From the NCBI RefSeq assembly GCF_027947535.2, contig NZ_JAAGKO020000018.1:62001-126000 (forward strand): a stretch of DNA of 64,000 nt, given 5' to 3'. Below, piece after piece: positions 8,051 through 15,512 of the stretch; position 1 is the first letter of the stretch, and each line of letters begins with the position of its first letter. The notes beneath the pieces are model-generated. The model did no database searches. It had not been told where the DNA came from and saw only the letters and a program-made list of their open reading frames with translations. The position numbers and the translations under genes are program-made. Source of the stretch: Streptantibioticus silvisoli (GTDB lineage: Bacteria > Actinomycetota > Actinomycetes > Streptomycetales > Streptomycetaceae).

Positions 8051-8279
8051 CCGCCGCCGCGCCCGGCCGCTCACCTGCGCTTTCGCTGCTGTCGGCGACG
8101 GGCGGGACGCTCAGCGGAGTTGAACGGCGAAAAAATTTCTTTCGCTCAGGGAAGATTTTCGGTGCGATAGGCGTTGGACGGTGATGTAACCCACAAGCAA
8201 TCACCGTGAAGCCGGTGCGAAGCAGCGGCGGACTTCACTGGTGGACGTCGCAGTCCTCCCCGAGCGAAGGGAGCTTTCC
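8051..8279 (+). promoter_or_regulatory. AT-rich leader of the 52-aa protein
   Basis: The patch 8125-8200 is unusually AT-rich for this window, with runs such as GAAAAAATTTC. Downstream, ATCACCGTGAAG (8190s) can pair imperfectly with CTTCACTGGTG (8230s). It probably holds the promoter and a structured 5' leader for the small gene at 8280. I could not match it to a known riboswitch. Confidence 0.35.
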
Positions 8280-8438
8280 ATGCGCATGGAGAACGCGCTG
8301 TTCGAGATCATGCGTCTCGACGACATCAACGGCAACGCCATCGACAGCACGATCGTGGACGCCGCCTGCGTGCGGCAGTACGTACAACAGGCCGCGGAGA
8401 CCGGCCAGCGGATCTATATACGGCCCGCCGAGCAGTGA
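8280..8438 (+). CDS. 52-residue conserved-looking small protein
   Basis: A 52-residue protein starting MRMENALFEIMRLDDINGNA. Codon use is normal for the genome, and AAGGGAG lies 6 nt before the ATG. It is amphipathic, without a membrane segment or Cys. I recall similar short proteins in other streptomycetes but no assigned function. A distinct leader precedes it and a stem-loop terminator starts 2 nt after its stop codon, so it forms a small independent transcription unit. Confidence 0.7.
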   Translation: MRMENALFEIMRLDDINGNAIDSTIVDAACVRQYVQQAAETGQRIYIRPAEQ

Positions 8439-8439
8439 T

Positions 8440-8460
8440 CCCCGTCCTTCCGTGACGGGG
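8440..8460. terminator. Small stem-loop between converging genes
   Basis: CCCCGTC (8440-8446) pairs with GACGGGG (8454-8460) across a 7-nt loop, between the ends of the 52-aa gene and the MarC gene; it could serve both strands. Confidence 0.6.
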
Positions 8461-8471
8461 GGCCGGCGGGG

Positions 8472-9077
8472 TCAGGTGCCGTGTACGAAGCCCATGACCC
8501 CGTTGGCCACCTGCTGGACCGCGATCGCGGACAGCAGCATTCCGGAGAGCCTGGTCACCAGCACCACGCCGCCGTCCTTGATCAGCCGGATGATCGCCAG
8601 CGAGTAGCGCATCGTCAGCCACAGCACCACGTGCATGGCGACGATGGCCGTCCACACCGACAGCAGCTGCGCGCCGCCGTCGGCGTGCTGGACGGCGAGG
8701 ATCACGGTGACGATGGCGCCGGGTCCGGCCAGCAGCGGCATCCCCAGCGGCACCAGGGCCACGTTGACGTCCTTGGTCTGGCTGGGTTCGTCGGACTTGC
8801 CGGTCAGCAGGTCCAGCGCGATCAGCAGCAGGAGCAGCCCGCCGGAGATCCGCAGCGCGGGCACCGACACGTGCAGGTAGTCCAGGATCTGCTGGCCGCA
8901 CACCGCGAAGACCGCGATCACCCCGAAGGCGACCAGCACGGCCTGCCAGGCCATCCGGCGCTGGGTCTTGTGCGGGCGGCCGCCGGTCAGGGCGAGGAAG
9001 ATGGGCGTGATCCCGGGCGGGTCCATGATCACGAAGAGGGTGACGAAGACCGATCCGAACAGGGTGACGTCGAACAT
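8472..9077 (-). CDS. MarC-family integral membrane protein
   Basis: A 201-residue membrane protein of the MarC family (UPF0056), with six hydrophobic segments. Family hallmarks are the N-terminal FVTLFVIMDPPGITPIFLAL and, in the second half, PLGMPLLAGPGAIVTVI, a repeat of the same PP/GP-containing helix. The family is a predicted transporter fold; the once-claimed link to multiple antibiotic resistance is not supported for E. coli MarC. The ATG at 9077 gives a protein of family length. The frame stays open upstream antisense to the PHP gene, but that is a shadow. Confidence 0.88.
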   Translation of the reverse strand: MFDVTLFGSVFVTLFVIMDPPGITPIFLALTGGRPHKTQRRMAWQAVLVAFGVIAVFAVCGQQILDYLHVSVPALRISGGLLLLLIALDLLTGKSDEPSQTKDVNVALVPLGMPLLAGPGAIVTVILAVQHADGGAQLLSVWTAIVAMHVVLWLTMRYSLAIIRLIKDGGVVLVTRLSGMLLSAIAVQQVANGVMGFVHGT

Positions 9078-9270
9078 GGCAGGGCGGACTTTCGCGGTTC
9101 GGTACGGCCGCGCGTCGTGCGGCGGCCGGCATGGGGACGGGTGGGGGTGCGGCCCGCGGTGCGGCGGGCCGGCGGGCGCGGTGGATCGCGCCGTGCGGAC
9201 GCGCCGGACGGAACGGCCCGGTGGGCGCGCGGGGCGGCGGGACCCGCGGCGGTGCGGGTCGGTGCGCCTG

Positions 9271-9329
9271 GGGCGGGTCCCGGGGAGCGCGGTGGGCCGT
9301 GTGCCCGCCGGGCCCCGCAGGACCCGCCC
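9271..9329 (-). terminator. Large nested hairpin after PHP gene
   Basis: GGGCGGGTCC (9271-9280) pairs perfectly with 9320-9329. Inside, CGGGG pairs with CCCCG, and GGTGGGC with GCCCGCC (one G-U). The hairpin abuts the PHP stop codon. The rest of 9078-9270 shows no gene. Confidence 0.65.
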
Positions 9330-10186
9330 TAGATCGCGGAGATGGGGACCGCCCCGGTGGCCCGGCGGGAGATCTCCCGGTAGACCTCGGGGTCGGTGGT
9401 GTACTCGCCGAGGCGGACCGTCTTGCGGCTGCCGTGGTAGTCGCTGGATCCGGTGGTGAGCAGGCCGAGTTCGGCGGCGAGGGAACGCAACCGGGCCCGG
9501 GTGGGCTCGTCGTGGTCCATGTGGTCGACCTCGAGGCCGTCCAGCCCGGCGGCGGCCAGTTCGGCGATCGCGCTCTCCGGGACCGTCCGGCCGCGCTTGA
9601 CGGCCGCCGGGTGGGCGAAGACGGTGACGCCGCCGGCCGCCTTGACCAGGCGGACCGCGTCGAAGGGGTCGAGTTCGTGCTTGCCGACGTAGGCCCGGCC
9701 GCCGTCGCCGAGCCACAGGTCGCTGAAGGCGTCGGAGACGGTGGGCACCACGCCGAGTTCGACCAGGGCGGAGGCGATGTGCGGGCGGCCGACCGAGCCG
9801 TCGCCGGCGATACGGGCCACCTGCTGCCAGGTCACCGGCACGTCGAGGTCGCGCAGCCGGGCGACCATGGCCTGCGCGCGCGGCACCCGGTCGTCGCGGA
9901 CCAGTTCGCGCTCGCGGGCGAGGTCCGGCTCCTCGGGGTCGAACAGGTAGGCCAGCATGTGCACGCCGGTGCCACCGAGCCGGCACGACAGTTCGGCGCC
10001 GCGCACCAGCGTCAGCGGCCGGTCCAGCTCACGCACCGCCGCGGCGGCCTGCTCATGGCCGCCGACCGTGTCGTGGTCGGTGATGGCGACGACGTCCAGC
10101 CCGGCGCCGGCCGCGTTGCGCACGAGTTCGGTCGGGGAGTCGGTGCCGTCGGACGCGGTGGAGTGGGCGTGCAGGTCGATGCGCAC
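9329..10186 (-). CDS. PHP-domain metal-dependent phosphoesterase
   Basis: A 285-residue PHP (polymerase and histidinol phosphatase) domain protein. It shows the HxH metal motif (His6, His8), ITDHD (35-39), Glu65 in GAELS, then VFAHP and the C-terminal SSDYHG. All metal ligands expected for a trinuclear PHP site appear present. Relatives act as 3',5'-nucleotide bisphosphate phosphatases, RNase AM-type exonucleases, or other phosphoesterases; the exact substrate is uncertain. The GTG at 10186 is chosen because AAGGAG lies 8 nt upstream and the HxH motif should start at about residue 6. Longer frames are not credible. Confidence 0.88.
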   Translation of the reverse strand: MRIDLHAHSTASDGTDSPTELVRNAAGAGLDVVAITDHDTVGGHEQAAAAVRELDRPLTLVRGAELSCRLGGTGVHMLAYLFDPEEPDLARERELVRDDRVPRAQAMVARLRDLDVPVTWQQVARIAGDGSVGRPHIASALVELGVVPTVSDAFSDLWLGDGGRAYVGKHELDPFDAVRLVKAAGGVTVFAHPAAVKRGRTVPESAIAELAAAGLDGLEVDHMDHDEPTRARLRSLAAELGLLTTGSSDYHGSRKTVRLGEYTTDPEVYREISRRATGAVPISAI

Positions 10187-10486
10187 GGCGGGCACTCCTT
10201 CGTCGGTCTCGGTCGCGTCGGTGTCACGAACTGCTGCGGAACTGCGGGCGCCGCCCCACCGTGGACCACTGGCGGCACGGGTGGGCAGCGCGGTCGGCGC
10301 GCGTGGGGTGCACGAGCGCCGCGGGAGCAACGGTAACGGCATTCGGGGCCGCGGAACACAGGGCCCGGTCCCGGCGGCCGTCCGGTTCCGCACCCGGCGG
10401 TCGAACGTCCGCACGCCGCCGTCGCAGCTTGCGAATGCAAGGATAACCGCCGCCGACACCCCGCAATCCCAAGGGTGCGCTTCGGG

Positions 10487-11125
10487 TCAGGACAGCAGTC
10501 GCGGGGAAAGCGCGCCGCAGGGCAGCAGATCGACCTCGGGGCCGGCCTCGCGGACGTCGGCCAGCACGATGTCCTCGTACAGCAGCATCCCGGCGCGTTC
10601 CGGCCAGATGACGGCCCACAGCCACAGGCCGAAGGCCTCGCCGGCGTAGACGGCGCGGTCGTCGGGGGCGTCGGGGACGTTCCACAGCGCGGTGGGGTGG
10701 CCGGCCGCCAGCACCTTGGCGTGCGCGGGGGCGTGCGGCGGCATCCGCGGGCCGGGGTCGGGGCCGGGCACGCCGGCGTAGCGGGCGCCGAGGCCGACGC
10801 CGAGCTCCTCCGCGATCAGCAGCATCTCACCGGCGCCGCCGAGCGGTCCGGGGCCGGAGCAGGCGATCACGCTGGCCCGTCCGCCGGCCCGGTCGTCGCC
10901 CGCCGACGCCGCACCGGTGAACAGCCAGCCGACCGGCAGCGGCCAGGGCATCCACACCGGCACCCTGGACCGGGCCGCGACCACCCCGAGCGCCTCGACG
11001 CTGGGCGGCACCACCGGCTGCACGGGCTGGACGGCGCCATGCACGGCGCACTGCCAGGAATCGGCGAAGAGACCAGGAGTCCTGACCCGGCCGCCGCACT
11101 TCGGGCAACTGGGTTCACCTCTCAT
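10487..11125 (-). CDS. Zinc-ribbon protein, DUF6758-like
   Basis: A 212-residue protein with an N-terminal zinc-ribbon pattern: Cys7, Cys10, then Cys26 and His29. A large conserved-looking domain follows, containing VPVWMPWPLPVGWLFTG and SGPGPLGGAGEML. The sequence closely resembles what I remember as the streptomycete DUF6758 family, whose function is unknown. The Trp/Pro-rich central stretch is not a clear membrane helix. It lies upstream of the PHP gene on the same strand but 300 nt away. The 300-nt gap 10187-10486 holds no gene. Confidence 0.7.
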   Translation of the reverse strand: MRGEPSCPKCGGRVRTPGLFADSWQCAVHGAVQPVQPVVPPSVEALGVVAARSRVPVWMPWPLPVGWLFTGAASAGDDRAGGRASVIACSGPGPLGGAGEMLLIAEELGVGLGARYAGVPGPDPGPRMPPHAPAHAKVLAAGHPTALWNVPDAPDDRAVYAGEAFGLWLWAVIWPERAGMLLYEDIVLADVREAGPEVDLLPCGALSPRLLS

Positions 11126-11348
11126 ACCGACCCACGGTCCTCCCGGTCGCCCGGCGGGTCAAGCGGGCGCGACGGCCCGGCGCCCGGTATCACCGGGACG
11201 GCACCCGGCGCTCACCCCGGCACCACCCGGCGCCCACGCCGACCGCACATGACCGCGCGGCACGCCCGGCGGGCGCCGGCGCTCAGCGCCCCCCGGCGGT
11301 CGGCCTACGGCGTCCGGCCACCACGGCACACGGCACCTCCGACGGCGT

Positions 11349-11533
11349 CCGGCACCCCCGGCACCCAGCCGCAGCGGCCCCCGGCACCCCCGGCACCCAG
11401 CCGCAGCGCCGACCTCACCCAGCGTCCCGGCTCCCCCAGCGGCTTCCGACGCCCCCGGCACCCGGCCGCAGCCCCGCCGCACCCGGCGTCCCGGCTCCCC
11501 CAGCGGCTTCCGACGCCCCCGGCACCCGGCCGC
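11349..11533. repeat. Two exact direct repeat pairs in a gene-free stretch
   Basis: A 28-nt sequence occurs at 11349-11376 and again at 11381-11408. A 48-nt sequence at 11422-11469 is repeated exactly at 11486-11533. The whole gap 11126-11575 (450 nt) is Pro/Gly-codon-like low-complexity DNA (GGCACCC words) with no credible gene. Confidence 0.8.
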
Positions 11534-11575
11534 CGCCGCGCCCCGCCCGGCGTCCCGCCCCGGGCACGCCCCCGC

Positions 11576-12169
11576 TCACCCCAGCGGCACCGAGCGGCGC
11601 AGCGGGTCGCGCAGGTCGGTGGCGGCGGTCAGCCAGCGGTCGTGCAGGGCGCCGGCGCCGTGCACCCGTTTCCAGGCGGCCTCGGTCGGCGTCATCGGCA
11701 GCAGCGGGTAGAAGCGCACCGGGTCGCGGGGGGCGTCCAGCTCCAGGTCGGGCACCAGGCCGCCCGGTTCGGCGACCAGCACGGCGGTGAACGGCGCGCC
11801 GGGCCACAGCGGTTCACCGGTGTCCAGCGACGCGCCGGGGGTGATCACCAGGCCCTCCACCTGCGGCGAGGCGGCCAGCACCGCCAGCGGGCGCAGTACC
11901 TGGTCGGTCGCGGCGAATCCGGCGCGCACCGAGAGCACCAGTTCGGCGCGCGGTCCGCGCTCGGCGTCGGCGACCGCGGCGAGCGGGTCGGTCATCGCGG
12001 CGGCGGACATGCCGAGCGTGGCGTACCGCACCACGCCGGCGGCGGGGTCGTCGAAGCGCAGCACCTCGATGCGGTCGGTGCCCACGAAGGTGACCGCCGC
12101 CCGGGCGCCCGGTTCGCCCAGCGCCGACCTCAGCCGGTTCTCGGTCAGCTCCAGCACATCAGCAGCCAT
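11576..12169 (-). CDS. Suppressor-of-fused-domain protein
   Basis: A 197-residue protein matching the bacterial suppressor-of-fused (SUFU) domain as found in streptomycetes. Typical blocks are VTFVGTDRIEVLRF near the start, LVLSVRAG, LAASPQVEGLVITPG, and the end region FYPLLPMTPTEAAWKRVHGA. In bacteria the domain is linked to polymorphic toxin immunity and to unknown housekeeping roles. No toxin gene is adjacent, so an immunity role is not supported here. The ATG at 12169 is chosen because TATGCT lies 6 nt upstream; the much longer open frame runs through the corA leader. Confidence 0.8.
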   Translation of the reverse strand: MAADVLELTENRLRSALGEPGARAAVTFVGTDRIEVLRFDDPAAGVVRYATLGMSAAAMTDPLAAVADAERGPRAELVLSVRAGFAATDQVLRPLAVLAASPQVEGLVITPGASLDTGEPLWPGAPFTAVLVAEPGGLVPDLELDAPRDPVRFYPLLPMTPTEAAWKRVHGAGALHDRWLTAATDLRDPLRRSVPLG

Positions 12170-12175
12170 GGGCCG

Positions 12176-12181
12176 AGCATA
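12176..12181 (-). promoter_or_regulatory. -10 hexamer, leaderless SUFU gene
   Basis: TATGCT on the minus strand, 6 nt before the ATG of the SUFU gene. Confidence 0.5.
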
Positions 12182-12230
12182 GAACGAGGGCCGAAACAGG
12201 GGTGGTGCACGGGCCGGGCGGCGATCTTGG

Positions 12231-12412
12231 TAAAGTGGAGCGCTGGCCGCCAGGGCATGGCGGGTCCGGCATGGCGCTCCCCACGGGGACAGGCTGGAGG
12301 AGGTGGGGCTGCAATGGGAGATCCGAGTCGACCGTGCAGTACCGATAGCTCTTCCGGCGAACGCGTCACCCTCGCCTGATCGTTGCCCCACTACCCGGCC
12401 GTAAAGACCGGG
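12231..12412 (+). promoter_or_regulatory. Structured leader of corA
   Basis: TAAAGT at 12231-12236 may be a -10. Just after it, GTGGAGCGC (12235-12243) pairs with GCGCTCCCCAC (12274-12284) around an inner hairpin CCGCCA/TGGCGG (12247-12252, 12258-12263). Then GTGGGGC (12303-12309) pairs with GCCCCAC (12385-12391), and CCCGG/CCGGG closes a small hairpin at 12394-12412. The corA start is 220 nt further on. The arrangement suggests a regulatory RNA; I could not match it to the known Mg M-box motifs. Confidence 0.45.
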
Positions 12413-12631
12413 AAACCCCGTGGTCACCGCCGTCGCAGGCGGTTCTCCACCGGTCCGGCGTCGGCCGGCCGCCACGGGTCGTGCGGGCCGGGTTGCGGGC
12501 ATCGCCTTCACACTCGTCGTGTTCGCGGCACCGGTGCCGCCGGACACTCCCGGAAGAGTTCCTTTTCCTCGTCACCGCTGCGCCGCGGGCATCCGCCTGG
12601 TGTCCACGGCCGGTCCCGGAAGGAGCTTGCC

Positions 12632-13759
12632 ATGTCGATGATGCGCGAACTGCGTGCGGCCGTCCGACCCTCCCTGCGCAAGGGCGCGGCCGCCGGCCCG
12701 TCCGGAGCGGCCCCCGGCGGCGCCGGGTCCGCCGAGGCGCTGCCGGACTCGGTGGTCGACTGCGCGGTCTACCGCGACGGCCGCCGTTGCACCGAACGTG
12801 TCCTGCCGCGCGCCGCGCTGCGGGAGGTCCGCGAGCGGGGCGAGGGGTTCGTCTGGATCGGGCTGCACGAGCCCGGTGAGGCCGAGTTCGCCGGGCTGGC
12901 CCAAGAGTTCGGGCTGCACCCGCTGGCCGTCGAGGACGCCGTGCACGCCCACCAGCGCCCGAAGCTGGAGCGGTACGACGACATGCTCTTCACCGTCTTC
13001 AAGACGATCCGCTACGTCGAGCACGCCGAACTGACCGCCAACAGCGAGGTGGTGGAGACCGGTGAGGTGATGGTCTTCACCGCGCCCGACTTCGTCATCA
13101 CCGTGCGGCACGGCGGCCACGGGTCGCTGCGGTCGCTGCGGCACCGCCTGGAGTGCGACCCGGAGCTGCTGGCGAAGGGGCCCAGCGCGGTGCTGCACTC
13201 CATCGCCGACCGGGTCGTCGACGACTACCTGACGGTCAGCGACGCGGTGCAGAACGACATCGAGGACGTGGAGAGCGACGTCTTCTCCGCCGAGCCGGCC
13301 GGCAAGGGCCAGGGCATGGACACCGCCGGGCGGATCTACCAGCTCAAGCGCGAGGTGCTGGAGTTCAAGCGGGCGGTCTCGCCGCTGCTGCGGCCGATGC
13401 AGCTGCTGAGCGAGCGGCCGATGCGGGTGGTCGACCCCGACATCCAGAAGTACTTCCGCGACGTCGCCGACCACCTGGTGCGGGTGCACGAGCAGGTGGT
13501 GGGCTACGACGACCTGCTCAACTCCATCCTCCAGGCCAACCTGGCGCAGGCGACCGTCGCGCAGAACGAGGACATGCGCAAGATCACCGCGTGGGCGGCG
13601 ATCCTGGCAGTGCCCACGATGATCACCGGCGTCTACGGCATGAACTTCGACCACATGCCCGAACTGCACACCAAGTACGGCTACTACGTGGTGCTCGTCG
13701 CGATGGTCGCGGTCTGCTTCGCCATCCACCGCGGCTTCCGGCGCAACGGCTGGCTGTGA
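12632..13759 (+). CDS. corA: CorA-type magnesium/cobalt transporter
   Basis: A 375-residue CorA-family divalent-cation channel. A long cytoplasmic domain is followed by two C-terminal membrane helices. The selectivity motif GMN lies at 336-338 in the context GVYGMNFDHMPE, and the C-terminus is basic (HRGFRRNGW). It should form a pentamer for Mg2+ uptake. GAAGGAG 8 nt before the ATG at 12632 fixes the start; the in-frame extension upstream is the leader. It converges on the EamA gene with only 3 nt between stops. The long structured leader suggests RNA-level control. Confidence 0.93.
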   Translation: MSMMRELRAAVRPSLRKGAAAGPSGAAPGGAGSAEALPDSVVDCAVYRDGRRCTERVLPRAALREVRERGEGFVWIGLHEPGEAEFAGLAQEFGLHPLAVEDAVHAHQRPKLERYDDMLFTVFKTIRYVEHAELTANSEVVETGEVMVFTAPDFVITVRHGGHGSLRSLRHRLECDPELLAKGPSAVLHSIADRVVDDYLTVSDAVQNDIEDVESDVFSAEPAGKGQGMDTAGRIYQLKREVLEFKRAVSPLLRPMQLLSERPMRVVDPDIQKYFRDVADHLVRVHEQVVGYDDLLNSILQANLAQATVAQNEDMRKITAWAAILAVPTMITGVYGMNFDHMPELHTKYGYYVVLVAMVAVCFAIHRGFRRNGWL

Positions 13760-13762
13760 CCG

Positions 13763-14737
13763 TCACACCGGGGTGAGCTGCGACGGCTCGGCGACCGGCC
13801 CGCGGCCGCCGAGCACCACCAGCACGAGCCCGGCCAGGATGACCAGCAGCGCCGGGTAGACGGCCACCGGCGGGTGCTGGCCGAGCCATACAGCGGCGAT
13901 CAGCGCGGCGCCCGGCGTCTCCAGCAGGATCGCGGTGGACGTCACCGACGGCCCGAGCCCGCGCACCACCCGGTTCAGCAGCGAGTGCCCCAGCAGTTGC
14001 GCGGCGACGGTGAGCGCGGCCAGCTTGACCCAGGTCTGCCCGCTGTAGCCGGCGCCCACCGACGCCCCGTCGGCCAGGCACGCCGCCAGCAGCACCACGG
14101 CGGTCGTGCCGTAGCAGACGTAGGTGTACGACAAGGTGCTCACCGTGCGGCGCACCCGCGAGCCCAGCAGCACGTACCCGGCGGCCGCGATCCCGCCGCC
14201 CAGCGCCAGCGCGTCCCCGGCCAGCGCCCGCCCGGACGTCGTCAGGTCCACGCCCGACACCAGCAGCACGCCGACGAACGCCAGCGCGGTGCCGGCCCAC
14301 ACCAGCCACGGCTGCCGCTGCCCGCGCATCCGCAGGAACAGCGTGGTCCAGATCGGCGTGGTCGTCACCAGTGCCGTCGAGGAGGCCACCGACGTCATCG
14401 ACAGGCTCGGCAGCCACAGCCCGAAGTGCAGCGCCAGCACCACCCCGGACAGCGCGGACAGGCCCACCTCGCGGCGGGTCATCCGGCGCAGCTCCGCGCG
14501 CCCGCGCAGCAGGGCGAACGGGCTCATCACGCCCATGGCCATGGCGTTGCGCCAGAACGCGATCGCCAGCGCGGGCGCCGCCGTCGAGGCGATCAGCGGC
14601 GCCGAGACCGACACCCCGCTGATCGCGACCGCCAGCAGGCCCAGGTCCAGCCGGCGCGCGCCGGGGCCGGGCGGGCCGGCGGCGTCGGGTCCGGCGGGGG
14701 CGGTGCCCGGCCGCGTGGTGCGCGGGGCGCCTGGCAC
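13763..14737 (-). CDS. EamA/DMT-family transporter
   Basis: A 324-residue drug/metabolite-transporter-type protein with about ten hydrophobic segments in two EamA repeats. The first half shows IAFWRNAMAMGVMSPFALLRG and the second the conserved LGPSVTSTAILLETPGAALIAAVWLGQ, followed by a last helix. Family members export amino acids, metabolites or drugs; substrate is unknown. The first 30 residues are Pro/Gly-rich and cytoplasmic. It starts with GTG, with GAGGAG about 7 nt upstream. It is divergent from the flavin-reductase-fold gene. Confidence 0.87.
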   Translation of the reverse strand: MPGAPRTTRPGTAPAGPDAAGPPGPGARRLDLGLLAVAISGVSVSAPLIASTAAPALAIAFWRNAMAMGVMSPFALLRGRAELRRMTRREVGLSALSGVVLALHFGLWLPSLSMTSVASSTALVTTTPIWTTLFLRMRGQRQPWLVWAGTALAFVGVLLVSGVDLTTSGRALAGDALALGGGIAAAGYVLLGSRVRRTVSTLSYTYVCYGTTAVVLLAACLADGASVGAGYSGQTWVKLAALTVAAQLLGHSLLNRVVRGLGPSVTSTAILLETPGAALIAAVWLGQHPPVAVYPALLVILAGLVLVVLGGRGPVAEPSQLTPV

Positions 14738-14806
14738 GGTTGCTCCTCGGGGCGGCGAAGGGGGATTCCAGGGACTCCATCAGCCTAATCGGGGGCGTTG
14801 AGGCAA

Positions 14807-14812
14807 TAGGCT
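14807..14812 (+). promoter_or_regulatory. -10 hexamer, leaderless gene at 14819
   Basis: TAGGCT 6 nt before the ATG at 14819; no Shine-Dalgarno. Confidence 0.5.
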
Positions 14813-14818
14813 GCGCGT

Positions 14819-15358
14819 ATGGCTCAGGCGCAGACACCGACCCCGCTGGACCGCGCTCTGATCGAGGAGGCGGCCAAGAAATCCGGCCTGCTGTGGGTGC
14901 GCGGCGAGGACGCCGGCCCGGCGGTGGGCCTGTGGTACCTGTGGATCGACGGCGCGGTCTGCCTGGTCGGCGGTCCCGGCGAGCAGCCGTTGCGCGGGCT
15001 GACCGACGGCGGCACCGCCGTGGTGACGCTGCGCAGCAAGGACAAGGGCGGCCGTCTCGTCGCCTTCCCCGCCCGCGTGGCGGAACTCGCACCGCACTCC
15101 GACAGCTGGCAGGCCGCGGTCGGCGAGCTGAAGGGCAAGCGCCTCAACGCCCCGGACTTCGCCGACATGCCGGAGCGCTGGGCGCGGACCTGCCGCGTGC
15201 TGCGCCTGACCCCGGACGGCGCACCGGTGGAGTCGCCCACCGTCATCCCGACCGGCTCCGGCGCCGCGGCCCCGCCGCCCACCCCGGCCACCACCCGCCA
15301 CCCGATCCCCCGTTCGCTGCCCCGCCTGCTGCTGCGCCGCCGGCGCGCCGAGGACTGA
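14819..15358 (+). CDS. PNPOx-like split-barrel protein
   Basis: A 179-residue protein whose first 135 residues look like the split beta-barrel fold of pyridoxamine-phosphate oxidase-like FMN or F420 binding proteins: LLWVRGED-GPAVGLWYLWIDGAVCLVGG, then TAVVTLRSKDKGGRLVAFPARV. The last 40 residues are Pro/Thr-rich and end in a very basic patch (RLLLRRRRAED). Cofactor and substrate are unknown. The ATG at 14819 fits the leaderless pattern. The gap 15359-15512 holds the promoter region of the next gene (TAGGGT near 15431). Confidence 0.6.
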   Translation: MAQAQTPTPLDRALIEEAAKKSGLLWVRGEDAGPAVGLWYLWIDGAVCLVGGPGEQPLRGLTDGGTAVVTLRSKDKGGRLVAFPARVAELAPHSDSWQAAVGELKGKRLNAPDFADMPERWARTCRVLRLTPDGAPVESPTVIPTGSGAAAPPPTPATTRHPIPRSLPRLLLRRRRAED

Positions 15359-15512
15359 TCCGGCCGGCCCCTGACCGGTTCCCCGGCGCCCGTCGGCAAC
15401 CCATGTCGTGCCCGCGGGGGTGGCGGCGGATAGGGTGACGGTGGCCCGGCGGCGGTCCGGCGGCGACATGCGCGCGGGCCGCGCCGGATATCCGCGAGAG
15501 GGGGAGGTCCGC

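Noticed and set aside
8472-9986. 504-codon frame extending MarC upstream
   Set aside because: The N-terminal 300 residues are a shadow of the PHP gene; MarC has family length from the ATG at 9077.
11576-12169. SUFU-domain protein as immunity gene of a polymorphic toxin
   Set aside because: No toxin, secretion or repeat-cassette gene is adjacent; the neighbours are housekeeping genes.
12235-12412. M-box (ykoK) magnesium riboswitch
   Set aside because: The conserved M-box core words are not found; kept only as an unclassified structured leader.
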